Shown in pieces: positions 13,489 to 25,535 of a stretch of DNA of 64,000 nucleotides; the first letter of the stretch is position 1; each line of letters starts with the position of its first letter. The stretch covers positions 23,660,177-23,724,176 of the forward strand of contig CM070596.1 of the NCBI GenBank assembly GCA_036346395.1. The letters are read 5' to 3'. The notes beneath the pieces are model-generated. The model was not told the origin of the DNA. It did not search any database and worked only from the letters and a program-made list of their open reading frames with translations. This DNA comes from Hsuehochloa calcarea. Its lineage: Eukaryota; Streptophyta; Magnoliopsida; Poales; Poaceae. Both the position numbers and the translations under genes were made by a program.

Positions 13489-15347
13489 TGTAGGACCTGA
13501 AAGGCGACTAGGGGGTGAATAGGCGCTTTCAAAACTTTCTCGCCTAAATCAAAACCAACACGAACTTTACTCCTTTAGCTATGAAAGCTAAGAAGTTCAA
13601 GAGCACACAACGGAAGCCTTGTGTTGAATTTGATAAACCCCTCAAGCACACGACACAAAAGGAGAAAAGAACTCAATGTTCTTCATCGGCACGGCGGTCC
13701 GACCGGCTACCACGGGCGGCTCTGACCGACGGTCATCCAAATGGTCCGACCGCAACTAACCAATGGTCGGACCGGTGGATACGGTTCGACCCGCCAAACC
13801 AATGGGTCGAATACACGGCGGTCGAACCGCCGCTGAAAGGGTTTGGCCGGACCCAGAGAGTCCAAGATCAAAAACTCCACCTAATCCAAAACGAAATTTG
13901 ATCCAACTTTTGATTCAACCAATAAAACTTGACCAAATTTCTAGCACACCTCCCTAATGATATTAGAGACCTATTTCTAGCGACGATCCGCCGATCCACT
14001 TCGCAGAATCGATCTCTCGAGATTTTACCAAAGAAGTGCACAAACCCTAGAAATGAGAAAAACTTGATTCAAGACTTGCTTGTGGGGTTTGATGATCTAG
14101 ATGACTCTAGGAGTAATCCCACACATCAAAGCAAGATAAAGTAGGCCAAGAGACCAAGCATGAACCTTTGAATCAAGGAAGCACCAAAACATCCAAAAGA
14201 GAGAAGAACACAAAGGAGCAATTGATCTTTCAATTAAGCATCACAAGATTGTTCATCCACAATAGATGCTTACAAAGCCTCTCCACCAAGGAGGGCAAGA
14301 GCTCAACAAGGAGCACACTCCAAACCCTAGTTCTCCTCTCCTCTCCTCCAAACCCTAGAAAAAGGAAGAAGGGGCTAAATGAATGCTTGCTTAGGTTTTC
14401 CACCTCTCCCTTCCTATTTATACTAGAGAGCTAGGGTTTCCTTTGGGTCTCTTACACATGGGACCCACACACAAATAACTCTTGAAGCAATCGCCGCTTC
14501 ACCACGTAGGTTGATCACGGTTCTCATCGACGCCAAGCCTCTCTTGTCCGAATCCCATCGAACCTCCTGCAGACTCGCACCGATATCCGCACCGCCGATC
14601 CAACCAAATTGCTTCAACCACCTGCTCGATCCATCTTGTCCATTCTCGCACCATGCTTGAGTCACACAACCTCACCCAGATCCCCGATCGCTCGACCTCG
14701 CCTCCAAGCGTAGTCCCGATCCACTCACCGCTGACGCCGCTGACTCGCAAGCCACCGCACAAAGAATAGACAAACAAATCGCTTCCGAACAAGTTCTTCA
14801 CAACTTGACCCACGCCGCCCGCAATGCAATATACATCAATAAAGCATTGAAGTTCATAGAATAACACACTCGTAACAAACTCAATGCAACACTTGGCTCA
14901 CCTCCAGTGATCGCCGGCCCGATCATTTACGTGGCCGGTCCGACCGATTTCATGTCGGCCGGACCGCTTCCCACAACGGCGGTCGGACCGGTCCAAAGGA
15001 CTTAGCCAAAATTCAAGCGAGAAATTCAAACCTTCCGAAATTTCAATCGAATAGAACTTTTGACCGAGCTCCAAAATGATGGGACCACATCCAGAGACTC
15101 CTCACTTGCCTACACAACCTATTTTTGGCCCACCCAAAACCCAACTTTCAATCAGCGGCCTGACCGCCACCATGGTCGGCCGGATCGCTTCCACGGGCGG
15201 TCCGACCGCCCAAGACAACCGGTCGACCGCCAAAGGGCTCGACAAATTTTGGAGCAAACCCAAAACGCGAGATTTTGCAAACCAATAACGCCATTGCCAA
15301 TTGACTCATCATCCCGAGATCGTGCACATATCCTCACGATATCCACA
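13489..15347 (-). repeat. Family A copia LTR 2 of the array
   Basis: An LTR of 1859 bp with the same ends as LTR1 (TGTGGATATC to TCCTACA on the minus strand). It is shared by the internal regions 6277-13488 and 15348-22555. The minus-strand TATA box is at 14414-14422. Closest to LTR1; the GGTCNGACC clusters are conserved with small length changes. Confidence 0.85.
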
Positions 15348-16746
15348 ATCTCCCCTTGATGAACACATTGGCAATTTTCAAGAAAATGTGGTTTTTCAAA
15401 ATGAAAAGTAAAACTTCATTGCTGCAGATAAAGGCACAACTTGGTCCATAAGCAACAAAAAGCCTAGGAACCACCAAGTCGGCTTCGTAATAGTGTAAGC
15501 AAGTGAGATAAGGCATTGAAAGCACAAAAGGATTCAAATTCCGTAAAGTAGCCAAAAATCTCACTTAGGTCCAAATGAAAGACACATTGTTCTATTTGAC
15601 CTTTGATCATTGTGAGTATTCTTCAATTGCAAATCAAATAAGAAAAGACAATGAAACCTGTAAACTCAACTCACCATGATCACAAATTTTCAAAAGGTTC
15701 AAAATTTTTATTTTATGAAGTTCTTTATATTAAACCTTGAGTATGAAACCAAAAGCTCCAACATCCAACATCATTTTCTTCACAATCTTTCTCCCCTTTG
15801 ACAATGAATTCATCAAGATGCATGAAAAGAAAGAGCATGAAGGAATGACTTTATTTTTGAACTTTAGTGAAAAGGAGCCATGACCATTATACATGTAGAC
15901 AAGATAAGTATTATACCAAGCCATATAAAGAGAAGACGCTATATTCAATCATGGCAAAACGTAATCGCAAAGCTAAAACCAAGATAGCAAAAACTGAGAT
16001 TAATGTAATTGAAATCATGAAAGGTTGCTCAAAATCATAGATTCACTCAAAGCAACCAAAATGAGTCAAGCCATGTCTATAAGTAAAAAGAGACTCAAAA
16101 CAAGAATTGAGGCATTTTGAGCATTAAGAAAATTCTTTTGAAGCAAAGCTCAAGCACTTAGCCCTTTTGGGCAAATTTTCTTTTCTTTCTCCCTTTTTGT
16201 TGTGCTAGATCTCAAGCCTTGCCACGACCATCTCAAGCGATAAGCTTAAAAGAATGATCTAGGTCATCCAAAACTCCCCGAGTTCATGCCTAGTGCAATG
16301 GCAAGCCGCCTCATGAGAAAGGATTGGTGAGATCAGCTTTTTCAAGTAGAATCTTTTTTTTCATTTGCTTGACTTATGAAGATAAAAGCTCATTTTTCAT
16401 CTCAAAAAGTTCAAGACTCAAATCAACTTGTAAGACATGGCGAGAATCATAAGAGGATCACTAGAGCAAAACTAGTCACAAGATCCAACAAGACATGATT
16501 TGATTCAAATTTCTCACAGATATAAAGCTAGCAAGGCAAAAGCTAAGCCAAACACGAAGAGCCATAAAAGAGGTCTAGCAGACTATCACTTGATATGACA
16601 AGGTATAGAATATGAAAACAAGTCATACAAGGATAATAATCAAAGCTCCACTAATTTTATTATACAATGCAAGACAAATGAAATGAAACATGCATTATGA
16701 TACAATGAATGCAAAAGAGCAACTTCCTCAAAACAGCCCAATAGGA
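15348..16746 (-). other. Non-coding 3' internal region of array unit 3
   Basis: Matches 6277-7688 of unit 2 almost base for base. It has a polypurine tract next to LTR2 (about 15348-15360) and a second purine tract near 15790. No gene is seen. Confidence 0.7.
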
Positions 16747-19700
16747 CTAATAACCCTAACTCTCCCCGCAGCAAAGAAACGAGAAGAATCAAGAGCCTTA
16801 GTGAAAATATCCGCAAGTCGTTGCTCGACTCTACAAAATGAAGCACAACATCACCTTTCTCAACATGGTCTCTCGTAAAATGAAATCGAATGTCAATGTG
16901 TTTAGTCCTCGAATGTTGCATCGGGTTTTTGGCAATATTAATTGCGTATGTTGTCACGTAAAAGAGGAACACTTCCCAAAGATAACCCATAGTCCCGCAG
17001 TCATGGATAAAATCCAGAGAACTCGAGAGCAAACCATCGGCGGCAGCCTACATACTCGGCCTCACCAGATCAGGCAATGTAAGACTGCTTTTAGAAGACC
17101 AAGAAACAAGAGATGTGCCCAAGAAATGACAAGTGCCGTAAGTACTCTTCCTATCAACTCTACACCCGTAAATCAAGATCGTAAAATGCTCGAATTGAAA
17201 GAGCCAAGAAGAAGAATACCAGAGTCCAAAGTCAAGCGATCTTGAAGATACCAATATGCGCGATCGCTTGACGATGAGAAGCACGAGGAAGCTCGAAGCG
17301 AGCGCACGCACATACGGCGAATTGTATGTCCGCCTCGACGTAAGATAGAGGAGGAGCCAATCATATCGCGATATTCTTCCGATCCACCGACTCTCCATCC
17401 TCATCGTGGTCCAAAGACGGTGGTTGTTGCAATGGGAGTAGACATTGGCCTATCGCTTCCCATATTGAAGCGCCAAGAAGGTCCTTTGTATACTTACTCG
17501 TGAACGAAGGTGCCTTCTTTCGCTTGCTTGATTTGAAGACCAAGGAAGAATGTCACTCTCCCATCATGCTCATCTCAAATTCACCGCTCATAGAATCAAA
17601 ATCTAGACACCAAAGCATGAGAGGAACCACCAAAATAATATCATCCACATATATTTGAACCAACAAGAAATCACCGCCATGCCCGAGAGTGAACAAGGTT
17701 TTATCAACCATTCCCATTTTGAAATCATTTTCAAGCAAGAAACTCTTAAGTCACATACCAAGCTCTAGGAGCTTGTTTCAATCCATACAGAGCTTTAGAG
17801 AGTTTAAAACATGGTTTGGGAATTTTGATTTTCAAACCTGTGAGGTTGCTTGACAAAGACCTCTTCTTCTATGAAGCCATTCAAGAAAGCACTTTTAACA
17901 TCCATTTGAAAAAGCTTGAAACCCTTGGATGTTGCAAATGCTAAAAGAATGCGAATGGCCTCCAATCTAGCTACTGGAGCAAAGGTCTCCTCAAAGTCTA
18001 AGCCCTCTACCTGTGAATAACCTTGAGCAACAAGTCTAGCCTTATTGCGTAACAACCAATCCATCCTCACTTTGCTTATTTTTAAAAACCCATTTTGTTC
18101 CAATAACATGAGAATCAAGGTCGCCAACTAAAAACCGACTTTGTTTCTTTCAAAATTTTCAAGCTCTTCATGCATGGCATTGACCCAAGAGGCATCGATA
18201 AAGCATGGGTGATATCTCGGGTTCAAAAGAAGCGACAAAAGCGTAATGTGCATGGGAATCAGAGAATAAACCCGAGCGAGTGACTCGCTCTTGAAGATCC
18301 CCAATCATCTGTTCAGGAGGATGTTGTCGCTGAATGCGAAGAGGTGCTCCTGGTGCAGAAGTGGCCTCTACCCCATGAGTTGTGGAGGTAGGAACAGAGC
18401 CACTCAGATCGTCGGTGGGGATAGGAGGAGGCCGTCACCGACATCAAGTAGTAGTAGCAGCTCTCCACCCTCTCGAGGTAGCAGGAGGATGGTTTGAGTC
18501 TTCATCCTCGTAATCATCATCGACGAAGATGCTTTCTTGAGTTTCGTAAACCTGTACCAAGCATCGGGTCTAGTACTGTGACTAGCCTCATCAAAAGTGA
18601 CTTCGCAAGTCTCAACAATTTTGTTAGTATCAACATTAAAAACACGATAGCCACGAGAATGAGCAGATATCCAAGAAATATGCCATCAAAACATCTAGAC
18701 TCAAATTTATCAAGATTGCCATGTTTAAGAATGAAGCACTTGCAACCAAAAATCTTGAAATGAGAGACCTTGGGAGAATGACCAAATCTAAGCTCATAAG
18801 AAGTCTTCCCAACCACGATCTCAAGAAAACCCTATTGAGATATAACAAGCAAGAGAGATCGCCTCACCAAAATCTCCTAGGAGTAGAATGCTCATCTAGC
18901 ATGGTCCGAGCCATCTCTACAAGGGTTCTGTTCTTCCTTTCTACAACACCATTCTCACGAGGAACTCTAGGAGAAGAAAACTGATGCTCAATTCCCTATC
19001 ACACAGAAGGTAGAAAAAGAAGAATTCTTGAACTCGTCCCATTATCACTCCTAATGGCTCTCAAAGCTCGTGTATATCAACAAAGAATTCTAAGGACCAA
19101 ATCTTTAAAGAATCCAAATGCTTTGTCCTTAGAAGCAAGAAAATAAACCCATGAATACCGGAGTAATCATCCACAACCACCAAGACATACCATTTCCCAC
19201 CAAATGATCAACTCTAGAAGGACCAATCAGATCTAAGTGAAGAAGTCGCCCCGTCCATCACCATTACCAAAGTAAGAGGTGGGTGGGAAGGCACACCATC
19301 TTACCATGTCTACTGTGGTGAGCACACAAGATCTCTCGACACCTTCACTTAGGCAAACCTCTAATCAAGTCCTTGCAACCGACTCTAGACAAATGATCAA
19401 AACCTATATGCCCAAGTCTACGATGCCACAAAACAAGGTCATGAGAATCAGAGGCTACAAGACACCTAGGACTGGAAATGTAAGAAATATCAAATTTGCA
19501 CGTAAGATCTTCTCAAACTGAGATCTCAAAACAAGCTCACCCGAGGAATCTAGAACTCTACACTCACCTCTCTTAAACCTCACTTCTAGACCTCATCAAG
19601 CAAATGAGAAACAGATAGAAGATTATACCTCACCTTACTCACCAAAGCGACGCCTTTTAGCATGAACTTGTCGTTGACGCAAGACAAAGGCCCTTTGCAA

Positions 19701-19822
19701 TACGGTCCCAGAGAAGCATCCCCAAATGTAATCAATTCATTGCCGGATGCACGGTGAGGGAGGAGAACCATCTAGAATCTCCGGTCATATGTCGAGAACA
19801 CCCGAGTCAACAAGCCACTTGT
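16747..19822 (-). pseudogene. pol: Broken pol of array unit 3, with the best reverse transcriptase N-terminal part
   Basis: Protease with the DSG region at about 19810 and a frame at 19586-19771 reading FGDASLGPYCKG and VRYNLLSVSHLL. Integrase follows at about 19500-18890 and its C-terminal part at 18816-18660. Reverse transcriptase is open at 17804-18127 with NKARLVAQGYSQVEG, TFAPVARLEAIR and QMDVKSAFLNG, the conserved first half of copia RT with its first catalytic Asp. The YVDD motif is at about 17635-17650 and RNase H ends at the TAG at 16747. Frameshifts still break it into at least five pieces. Confidence 0.75.
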
Positions 19823-19829
19823 CCTCCTT

Positions 19830-22500
19830 CCTCGCACGACGGACCTAAAAGGCACAATCGAAAACATCCGTGCCTCAAGATCAAGTTAGTGATAAATGAA
19901 CGAGGAATCCAAAGATCGAGAAGCACGATGTCCGGGAGCAAAGCAGAGAAATAGTCAAACATGATCAGAATAAAATCATAAGAATGCACATGAGAACCAC
20001 CTAGACCTCTCCAAACGATCTACCAAAAGATCGACACTCCCCTGCCTAGGTGCTACCCTGTCTCTCCTCACGATGTCCTAATCCAACATGCCGCCTAGAC
20101 CCACCAAAAGAGTCTACAAAGTTCTCTACAAATCTAGGCCTATGTGTGGTGCGATAAACAGTCGCCTAGCTCTAGAGACTACATCCGAGAAGGGACTCTA
20201 ATGGATCTTAGGACGCCATCCTCTCTTTTCTCTCAAGTTTTGCTCTCCCAAGGTAACTCAACAAGATGGCCTTCTTTCTTGCGTAAGGTGCAATGGTATC
20301 GACCTTTGAGGGTCTCTGCATGCATGAGTGAAAGCACCTTTCTTGCCGTAAAGAGTTTGAGCAAAACCACCGGATTTGAAAACAACCCCTGATGGCTTAG
20401 GAGGTTCTAGCTCAAACAAACCATTCTTCACAACTCTAGCAATCTTAGGTGGGTTTTTCTTGAATGCTCTAGGGGTTGAAACCTAGACCACTATTTTTCA
20501 CGCCACCTTGGATTGATCAAGAATCATGTTGAGTTTCTTTTCCCACTTGAAAATTTCTCAAGAGTCACCTTGAGGTAATCATTCTCTTTCATTAACTCCT
20601 CACATCTAGTACACTTGCTAGACTTGATTACCTCATTGCGCTTACTCTTAAGAAGGGCCACTTCCACTTTGAAGGCCTCACAAGACACACAATAGGATTC
20701 CCTAATCCTACTCAATCGCTTCCTTAAACTTGACTCTAAAAGCCTCTTGTATCCGACTAACCATGGTTTCAACTTCAAAGATTCAAAACACAAGAGTTAG
20801 AATCAATAACCTTTTAGAAGCAAGAAAAGACATGGATCTTTCAATTTTAGCCTTTTCTTCCGTGGTCTTGTTTAAGGCTTCAATCTCAATTGTAAGCTTG
20901 GGACAATTTTCACAAGATGCAACTCTAGAGTAAATCAATGTTTCGCTATCTCTTGCATCTTAATCCTATTATCCTTACAATGAGAGCATGTGTGACTAGC
21001 ATCAAACTTTTGCAATTCTTTTAAGGAACTATCCAATTTTAATTCTAGCAAAGCACAATTAGAGCAAGTTAAAGGGATAGCTTCCATGGCGCTACATCAA
21101 GAGGAATGACATCTAAACAAGCAGATCTAGACTTGAAAGATTCTAGTTCATCGAGAGCATCTTTTAGTTGATTTGTGACAGAGGAATGAGCAGATTTCAA
21201 GCTTGTCAAATCTTTAAGCAAGCTAGTGCAGAATCACAAATATCGCCAGGATTGATAGATTTAAGCCTAACAACTTCAAGATTCAAATTATCAATCATAA
21301 TGTCCCGCTTCCTAATCATTTTTACTTGCTTATGCAATTTCGCTCAAAGAAGCACCAAAGCCCTTTTCATATCAAGAATAGAAGGGCATACCTCATCGAT
21401 CACTAAAAGGATCCTCATGTTGGAGGAATCGCTATCGTGGTCGTTCTTGGCCATGAAACACATGCCGTGAAGTCATGCGCCTTCTTCTTGCCACGAGAAT
21501 CACTCGCCGCCCTCCGCTTCCGAGTCCACATCGCTCATATTTACATTCTCAAGAGCGGCAGGACCCTACCGACAAACTTTCGATAGTTTGTCTTCTTGGG
21601 TTTTGCATCCTCTCCGGGATGTCTTCGTGTCTCCTTCTCCTCCTTGCCCTTTAGCTTGGGGCACTTGGAGCGAATGTGGTTTGGCTCACCACATTCAAGC
21701 ACGTGATAGGTCCACTCCTCCTCCTATTTCTCACCTTGTTGTACGCTCTGTGAATTTGGTGGAAAGGAGGGCTAAGTCATCCCTGCAATTTCTCAAGTTG
21801 CTCATCACTCAAAGAATGTAAAGCGATAATGAAAAGCCGATGAGCTACAATCAAGAGAATCAAGAGCAACCCTTGGATTTGTCGACCACTAAAGCCATCG
21901 ACTGCCTTGGGAGACGCGAGATAAAGTCAATCTCATGCGCCTTCAACCTCGAGTAGAGCTTATCCATGGTAAGCTCACTCATGATGTTGTTGTCATTGAT
22001 GGAAGTGATCTTCATACCCTGCACCTTCACATCAAGAGCACCTGTAAGTCGGGCGGCATTTTCGCACTCGTAAAATACCAAGTCAACAAATACGGAGATC
22101 ATGAAGAATTTTAGAGAATCTTCCCACACTCATCCAAAGACTCACCGTGCCTTTGTTCGATCTTCGAGTAAACCTTTTGAGTCGGTTCGCCTCACTTCCT
22201 TGATCGCAGTGGACCCTTCGTGATAATCACAAAGTGTCCGCCAGATCTCGTGAGCAGACCGCAAGTGAGCAACACGCCAAACTCGATCGACTAAGGCCTT
22301 GGATCAAATAATTCCGAGCCTTGTCGTTGGCCTCCACATCCGAGTGATCGATCGCCATCTACCGCACGACATAAGGGTTTTTCACCTTAGCCAAATAGCG
22401 TGCCCTTGAGCCTCGATATACGCTTGCATACGAGCCTTCCAAAGATGCAAAGTCAACTCCTCAAAAATGTGTGGCTTGGTTGAGTACTTGTCACCGCCAT
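19830..22500 (-). pseudogene. gag: Broken gag of array unit 3
   Basis: Same gag as units 1 and 2, with the ATG at 22500. A readable gag domain segment lies at 21860-22129 (KVQGMKITSINDNNIMSEL). The CCHC knuckle lies near 21700-21660. The Cys-rich coiled-coil segment lies at 20524-20793. The unit keeps a few bases lost in units 1 and 2 (for example CGTTCTTGG at 21443), which helps to show that some breaks are unit specific. Confidence 0.75.
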
Positions 22501-22541
22501 GGCTCCAAAGACCTGTTAAGATCTATAGAAAAGAGCTAACC

Positions 22542-22553
22542 GGCTCGATACCA
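22542..22553 (-). other. Primer binding site of array unit 3, one base short
   Basis: It lies just inside LTR3; minus strand TGGTATCGAGCC, with the same missing A as in the other two units. Confidence 0.75.
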
Positions 22554-22555
22554 CT

Positions 22556-24472
22556 TGTAGGACCGGAAAGGCGACTAGGGGGTGAATAGGCGCTTTCAAA
22601 ACTTTCTCGCCTAAATCAAAACCAACACGAACTTTACTCCTTTAGCTATGAAAGCTAAGAAGTTCAAGTGAGCACACAACGGAAGCCTTGTGTTGGATTT
22701 GATAAACCCTCAAGCACACGACACAAAAGGAGAAAAGAACTCAATGTTCTTCATCGGCACGGCGGTCCGACCGGCTACCACGGGCGGTCTGACCGACGGT
22801 CATCCAAGGTCCGACCAAGAACTAACCAATGGTCGGACCGGTGGATACGGTTCGACCCGCCAAACCAATGGTCTGAAACACACGGCGGTCGAACCGCCGC
22901 TGAAAGGTTTGGCCGGACCGGTAGAGTCCAAGATCAAAAACTCCACCTAAATCCAAAACGAAATTTGATCCAACTTTTGATTCAACCAATAAAACTTGAC
23001 CAAATTTCTAGCACACCTCCCTAATGATATTAGAGACCTATTTCTAGCGACGATCCGTCGATCCACTTCGCAGAATCGATCTCTCGAGATTTTACCAAAG
23101 AGGTGCACAAACCCTAGAAATGAGAAAACTTGATTCAAGACTTGCTTGTGGGGTTTGATGATCTAGATGACTCTAGGAGTAATCCCACACATCAAAGCAA
23201 GATAAAGTAGGCCAAGAGACCAAGCATGAACCTTTGAATCAAGGAAGCACCAAAACATCCAAAAGAGAGAAGAACACAAAGGAGCAATTGATCTTTCAAT
23301 TAAGCATCACAAGATTGTTCATCCACAATAGATGCTTACAAAGCCTCTCCACCAAGGAGGGCAAGAGCTCAACAAGGAGCACACTCCAAACCCTAGTTTC
23401 CTCTCCTCTCCTCCAAACCCTAGAAAAGGAAGAAGGGGCTAAATGAATGCTTGCTTAGGTTTTCCACCTCTCCCTTCCTATTTATACTAGAGAGCTAGGG
23501 TTTCCTTTGGGTCTCTTACACATGGGACCCACACACAAATAACTCTTGAAGCAATCGCCGCTTCACCACGTAGGTTGATCACGGTTCTCATCGACGCCAA
23601 GCCTCTCTTGTCCGAATCCCATCGAACCTCCCTGCAGACTCGCACCGATATCCGCACCGCCGATCCAACCAAATTGCTTCAACCACCTGCTCGATCCATC
23701 TTGTCCATTCTCGCACCATGCTTGAGTCACACAACCTCACCCAGATCCCCGATCGCTCGACCTCGCCTCCAAGCGTAGTCCCGATCCACTCACCGCTGAC
23801 GCCGCTGACTCGCAAGCCACCGCACAAAGAATAGACAAACAAATCGCTTCCGAACAAGTTCTTCACAACTTGACCCACGCCGCCCGCAATGCAATATACA
23901 TCAATAAAGCATTGAAGTTCATAGAATAACACACTCGAAACAAACTCAATGCAACACTTGGCTCACCTCCAGTGATCGCCGGCCCGATCATTTACGTGGC
24001 CGGTCCGACCGATTTTATGCCGGCCGGACCGCTTCCCACAACGGCGGTCGGACCGGTCCAAAGGACTTAGCCAAAATTCAAGCGAGAAATTCAAACCTTC
24101 CGAAATTTCAATCGAATAGAACTTTTGACTGGAGCTCCAAAATGATGGGACCACATCCAGAGACTCCTCACTTGCCTACACAACCTATTTTTGGCCCACC
24201 CAAAACCCAACTTTCAAATCACGTCGGACCGCCACCATGGTCGGCCGGACCGCCACCATGGCTTCGGCCGGATCGAGATTTTCCACGCCATTGGCGGTCA
24301 TCGACCGCACATATCCCAAGACAACCGGCCGACTACGCCATGACTTTTAATAGGGCCTCGACAAGTAAATTCCTTTGGAGCAAACCCAAAACGCGAGATT
24401 TTGCAAACCAACAACGCCATTGCCAATTGACTCATCATCCCGAGATCGTGCACATATCCTCACGATATCCAC
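22556..24472 (-). repeat. Family A copia LTR 3, outer LTR of the array
   Basis: An LTR of about 1917 bp on the minus strand. It differs from LTR1 and LTR2 around 24220-24360, where the motif-rich stretch carries roughly 60 extra bases. Its terminal dinucleotide is damaged: GATATCCAC runs straight into unrelated DNA at 24473 instead of ending GATATCCACA. The TATA box is at 23478-23486 on the minus strand. Its divergence from the two inner copies suggests that it is the original outer LTR, while LTR1 and LTR2 arose by duplication of a unit. Confidence 0.8.
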
Positions 24473-25050
24473 CCTAGTCGTAAGTCCTTCTACGACTATT
24501 ACCCAGTCGTAAGTGATACTACGACCAAATAAACCACGACCACCTTACAATCAAATCTACAGGCGAGTGGGTCCAATTGATTAAGGAATCCGAACGGTCC
24601 GCACGCACTATTATTCTGCGTAGTAATAACGCTTAAATACCCCATTACCTCTGAATGATAACTGCCAGACGGCGTGAAGAAACCAATACGCCGGTAATTA
24701 CTACCATCATGCGCCCATTACTAGCTTAATTAAGGCGCCTCTTCCGCAGGACAAAACGGCTACTTCTTCACGACTATATAAAGACATCAATCAGAGGGTG
24801 AAAGGGAGGGCGAAACAGAGCGAGTCAAGTAGAAACACAAGTACTGTTCTCTGTAATAGTCTTAGTTTCTTGCTTGATCATCGAGAATATAGACAATACC
24901 ATACACACACAGGAGTAGTGTTGTTATTCTCCCCGAAGAAGGCCTGAACCTGTCTAAACATCCCGTGTCAACCACTCTGCGTGATTTCATCTCTAGGAGA
25001 CCCCCCGAATCAAATAATCTTTACGTAAGATCGGTTCTAATACACCGACA
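24473..25050 (+). repeat. Truncated gypsy-like LTR
   Basis: The sequence ends ACACCGACA, the end of many grass gypsy LTRs that begin TGTCGGTGT. A TATA box TATATAAAG is at 24775-24783. A leader-like stretch follows, with CCCGAAGAAGGCCTGAACC at about 24933-24952, a phrase type common in such LTRs. The left end with TGT is missing, so the array border at 24472/24473 cuts into it. Short repeats of AGTCGTAAGT and CTACGAC occur at 24477-24535. No internal region follows: CACTA sequence starts directly after. The family assignment is by resemblance only. Confidence 0.5.
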
Positions 25051-25101
25051 AGATACTTATCACAGACAGTTCGTATTAAGAACCGTCTGTGATAAGTATC
25101 T
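25051..25101. repeat. 22-bp palindrome in the CACTA subterminal region
   Basis: Arms 25051-25072 and 25080-25101 pair over 22 bp with one mismatch around a 7-base loop. The arm contains the CACAGACNGTTC subterminal motif. Confidence 0.8.
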
Positions 25102-25114
25102 CTCGGTTGTACCT

Positions 25115-25395
25115 GACCCTGTGATTTGAAATGACTAACTCTGTGATTTTACCATGACTTGAAATGCTTAACTCTGTTATTCAGGCATTTCAAGTAGTCA
25201 TGGTAAATATGTGATTAGGCATTTCAAGTAGTCATGATAAAATCCCATGACTTGAAATGCCTAACTCTGTTATTCAGGCATTTCAAGTAGTCATGGTAAA
25301 TCTATGATTAGGCATTTCAAGTAGTCATGGTAAAATCATAGCGTTGTTATTTCAAGTCATAGTAAAATCACAGAGTTAGCTATTTCAAGCCATGA
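25115..25395. repeat. 93-bp tandem block of nested inverted repeats
   Basis: The phrase AGGCATTTCAAGTAGTCATG occurs at 25183, 25217, 25276 and 25310. Pairs are 93 bp apart (25183 to 25276, 25217 to 25310), so a 93-bp unit is repeated twice. Within and around each unit is the inverted phrase CATGACTTGAAATGC (about 25153 and 25246), so transcripts could fold into hairpins. Confidence 0.8.
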
Positions 25396-25535
25396 AATAA
25401 TCACAGAGTCACATACGGTTTTTAATATGGACCGTATTAGCTCATCAGATACGATTTTTGTTTGAAACCGTCTATAATTCACGAAAATTTTTGAACGCTT
25501 GCGTGAAAGGCGAAATATTTTGGCGTTGTTCTTAA

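Larger units (their letters stand above)
1..24472 (-). mobile_element. Tandem array of SIRE-type Ty1/copia retrotransposon (family A), about 2.7 units
   Basis: The same sequence recurs with a period of 9065-9067 bp: the LTR inner edges lie at 4424, 13489 and 22556. Each unit is one LTR of about 1.86-1.92 kb plus about 7.2 kb of internal DNA, all on the minus strand, and adjacent internals share a single LTR. This is not two independent insertions, which would each have two LTRs and target duplications. The internal DNA encodes gag with a CCHC knuckle, protease, integrase, reverse transcriptase and RNase H in copia order, all broken by small indels. Units are near identical and share most of their lesions. 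Such arrays are expected from unequal recombination between LTRs. The array enters from beyond the window start; its other end is at 24472, where the LTR lacks its last base. Related to the element at 38224-48202. Confidence 0.85.

Noticed and set aside
1..24472. Ordinary satellite or rDNA repeat
   Set aside because: The unit carries LTRs, a primer site, polypurine tract and copia proteins; no rRNA sequence is seen.
25115..25395. CRISPR-like array
   Set aside because: Two 93-bp units with inverted copies, in plant transposon DNA; there is no short repeat and spacer pattern.
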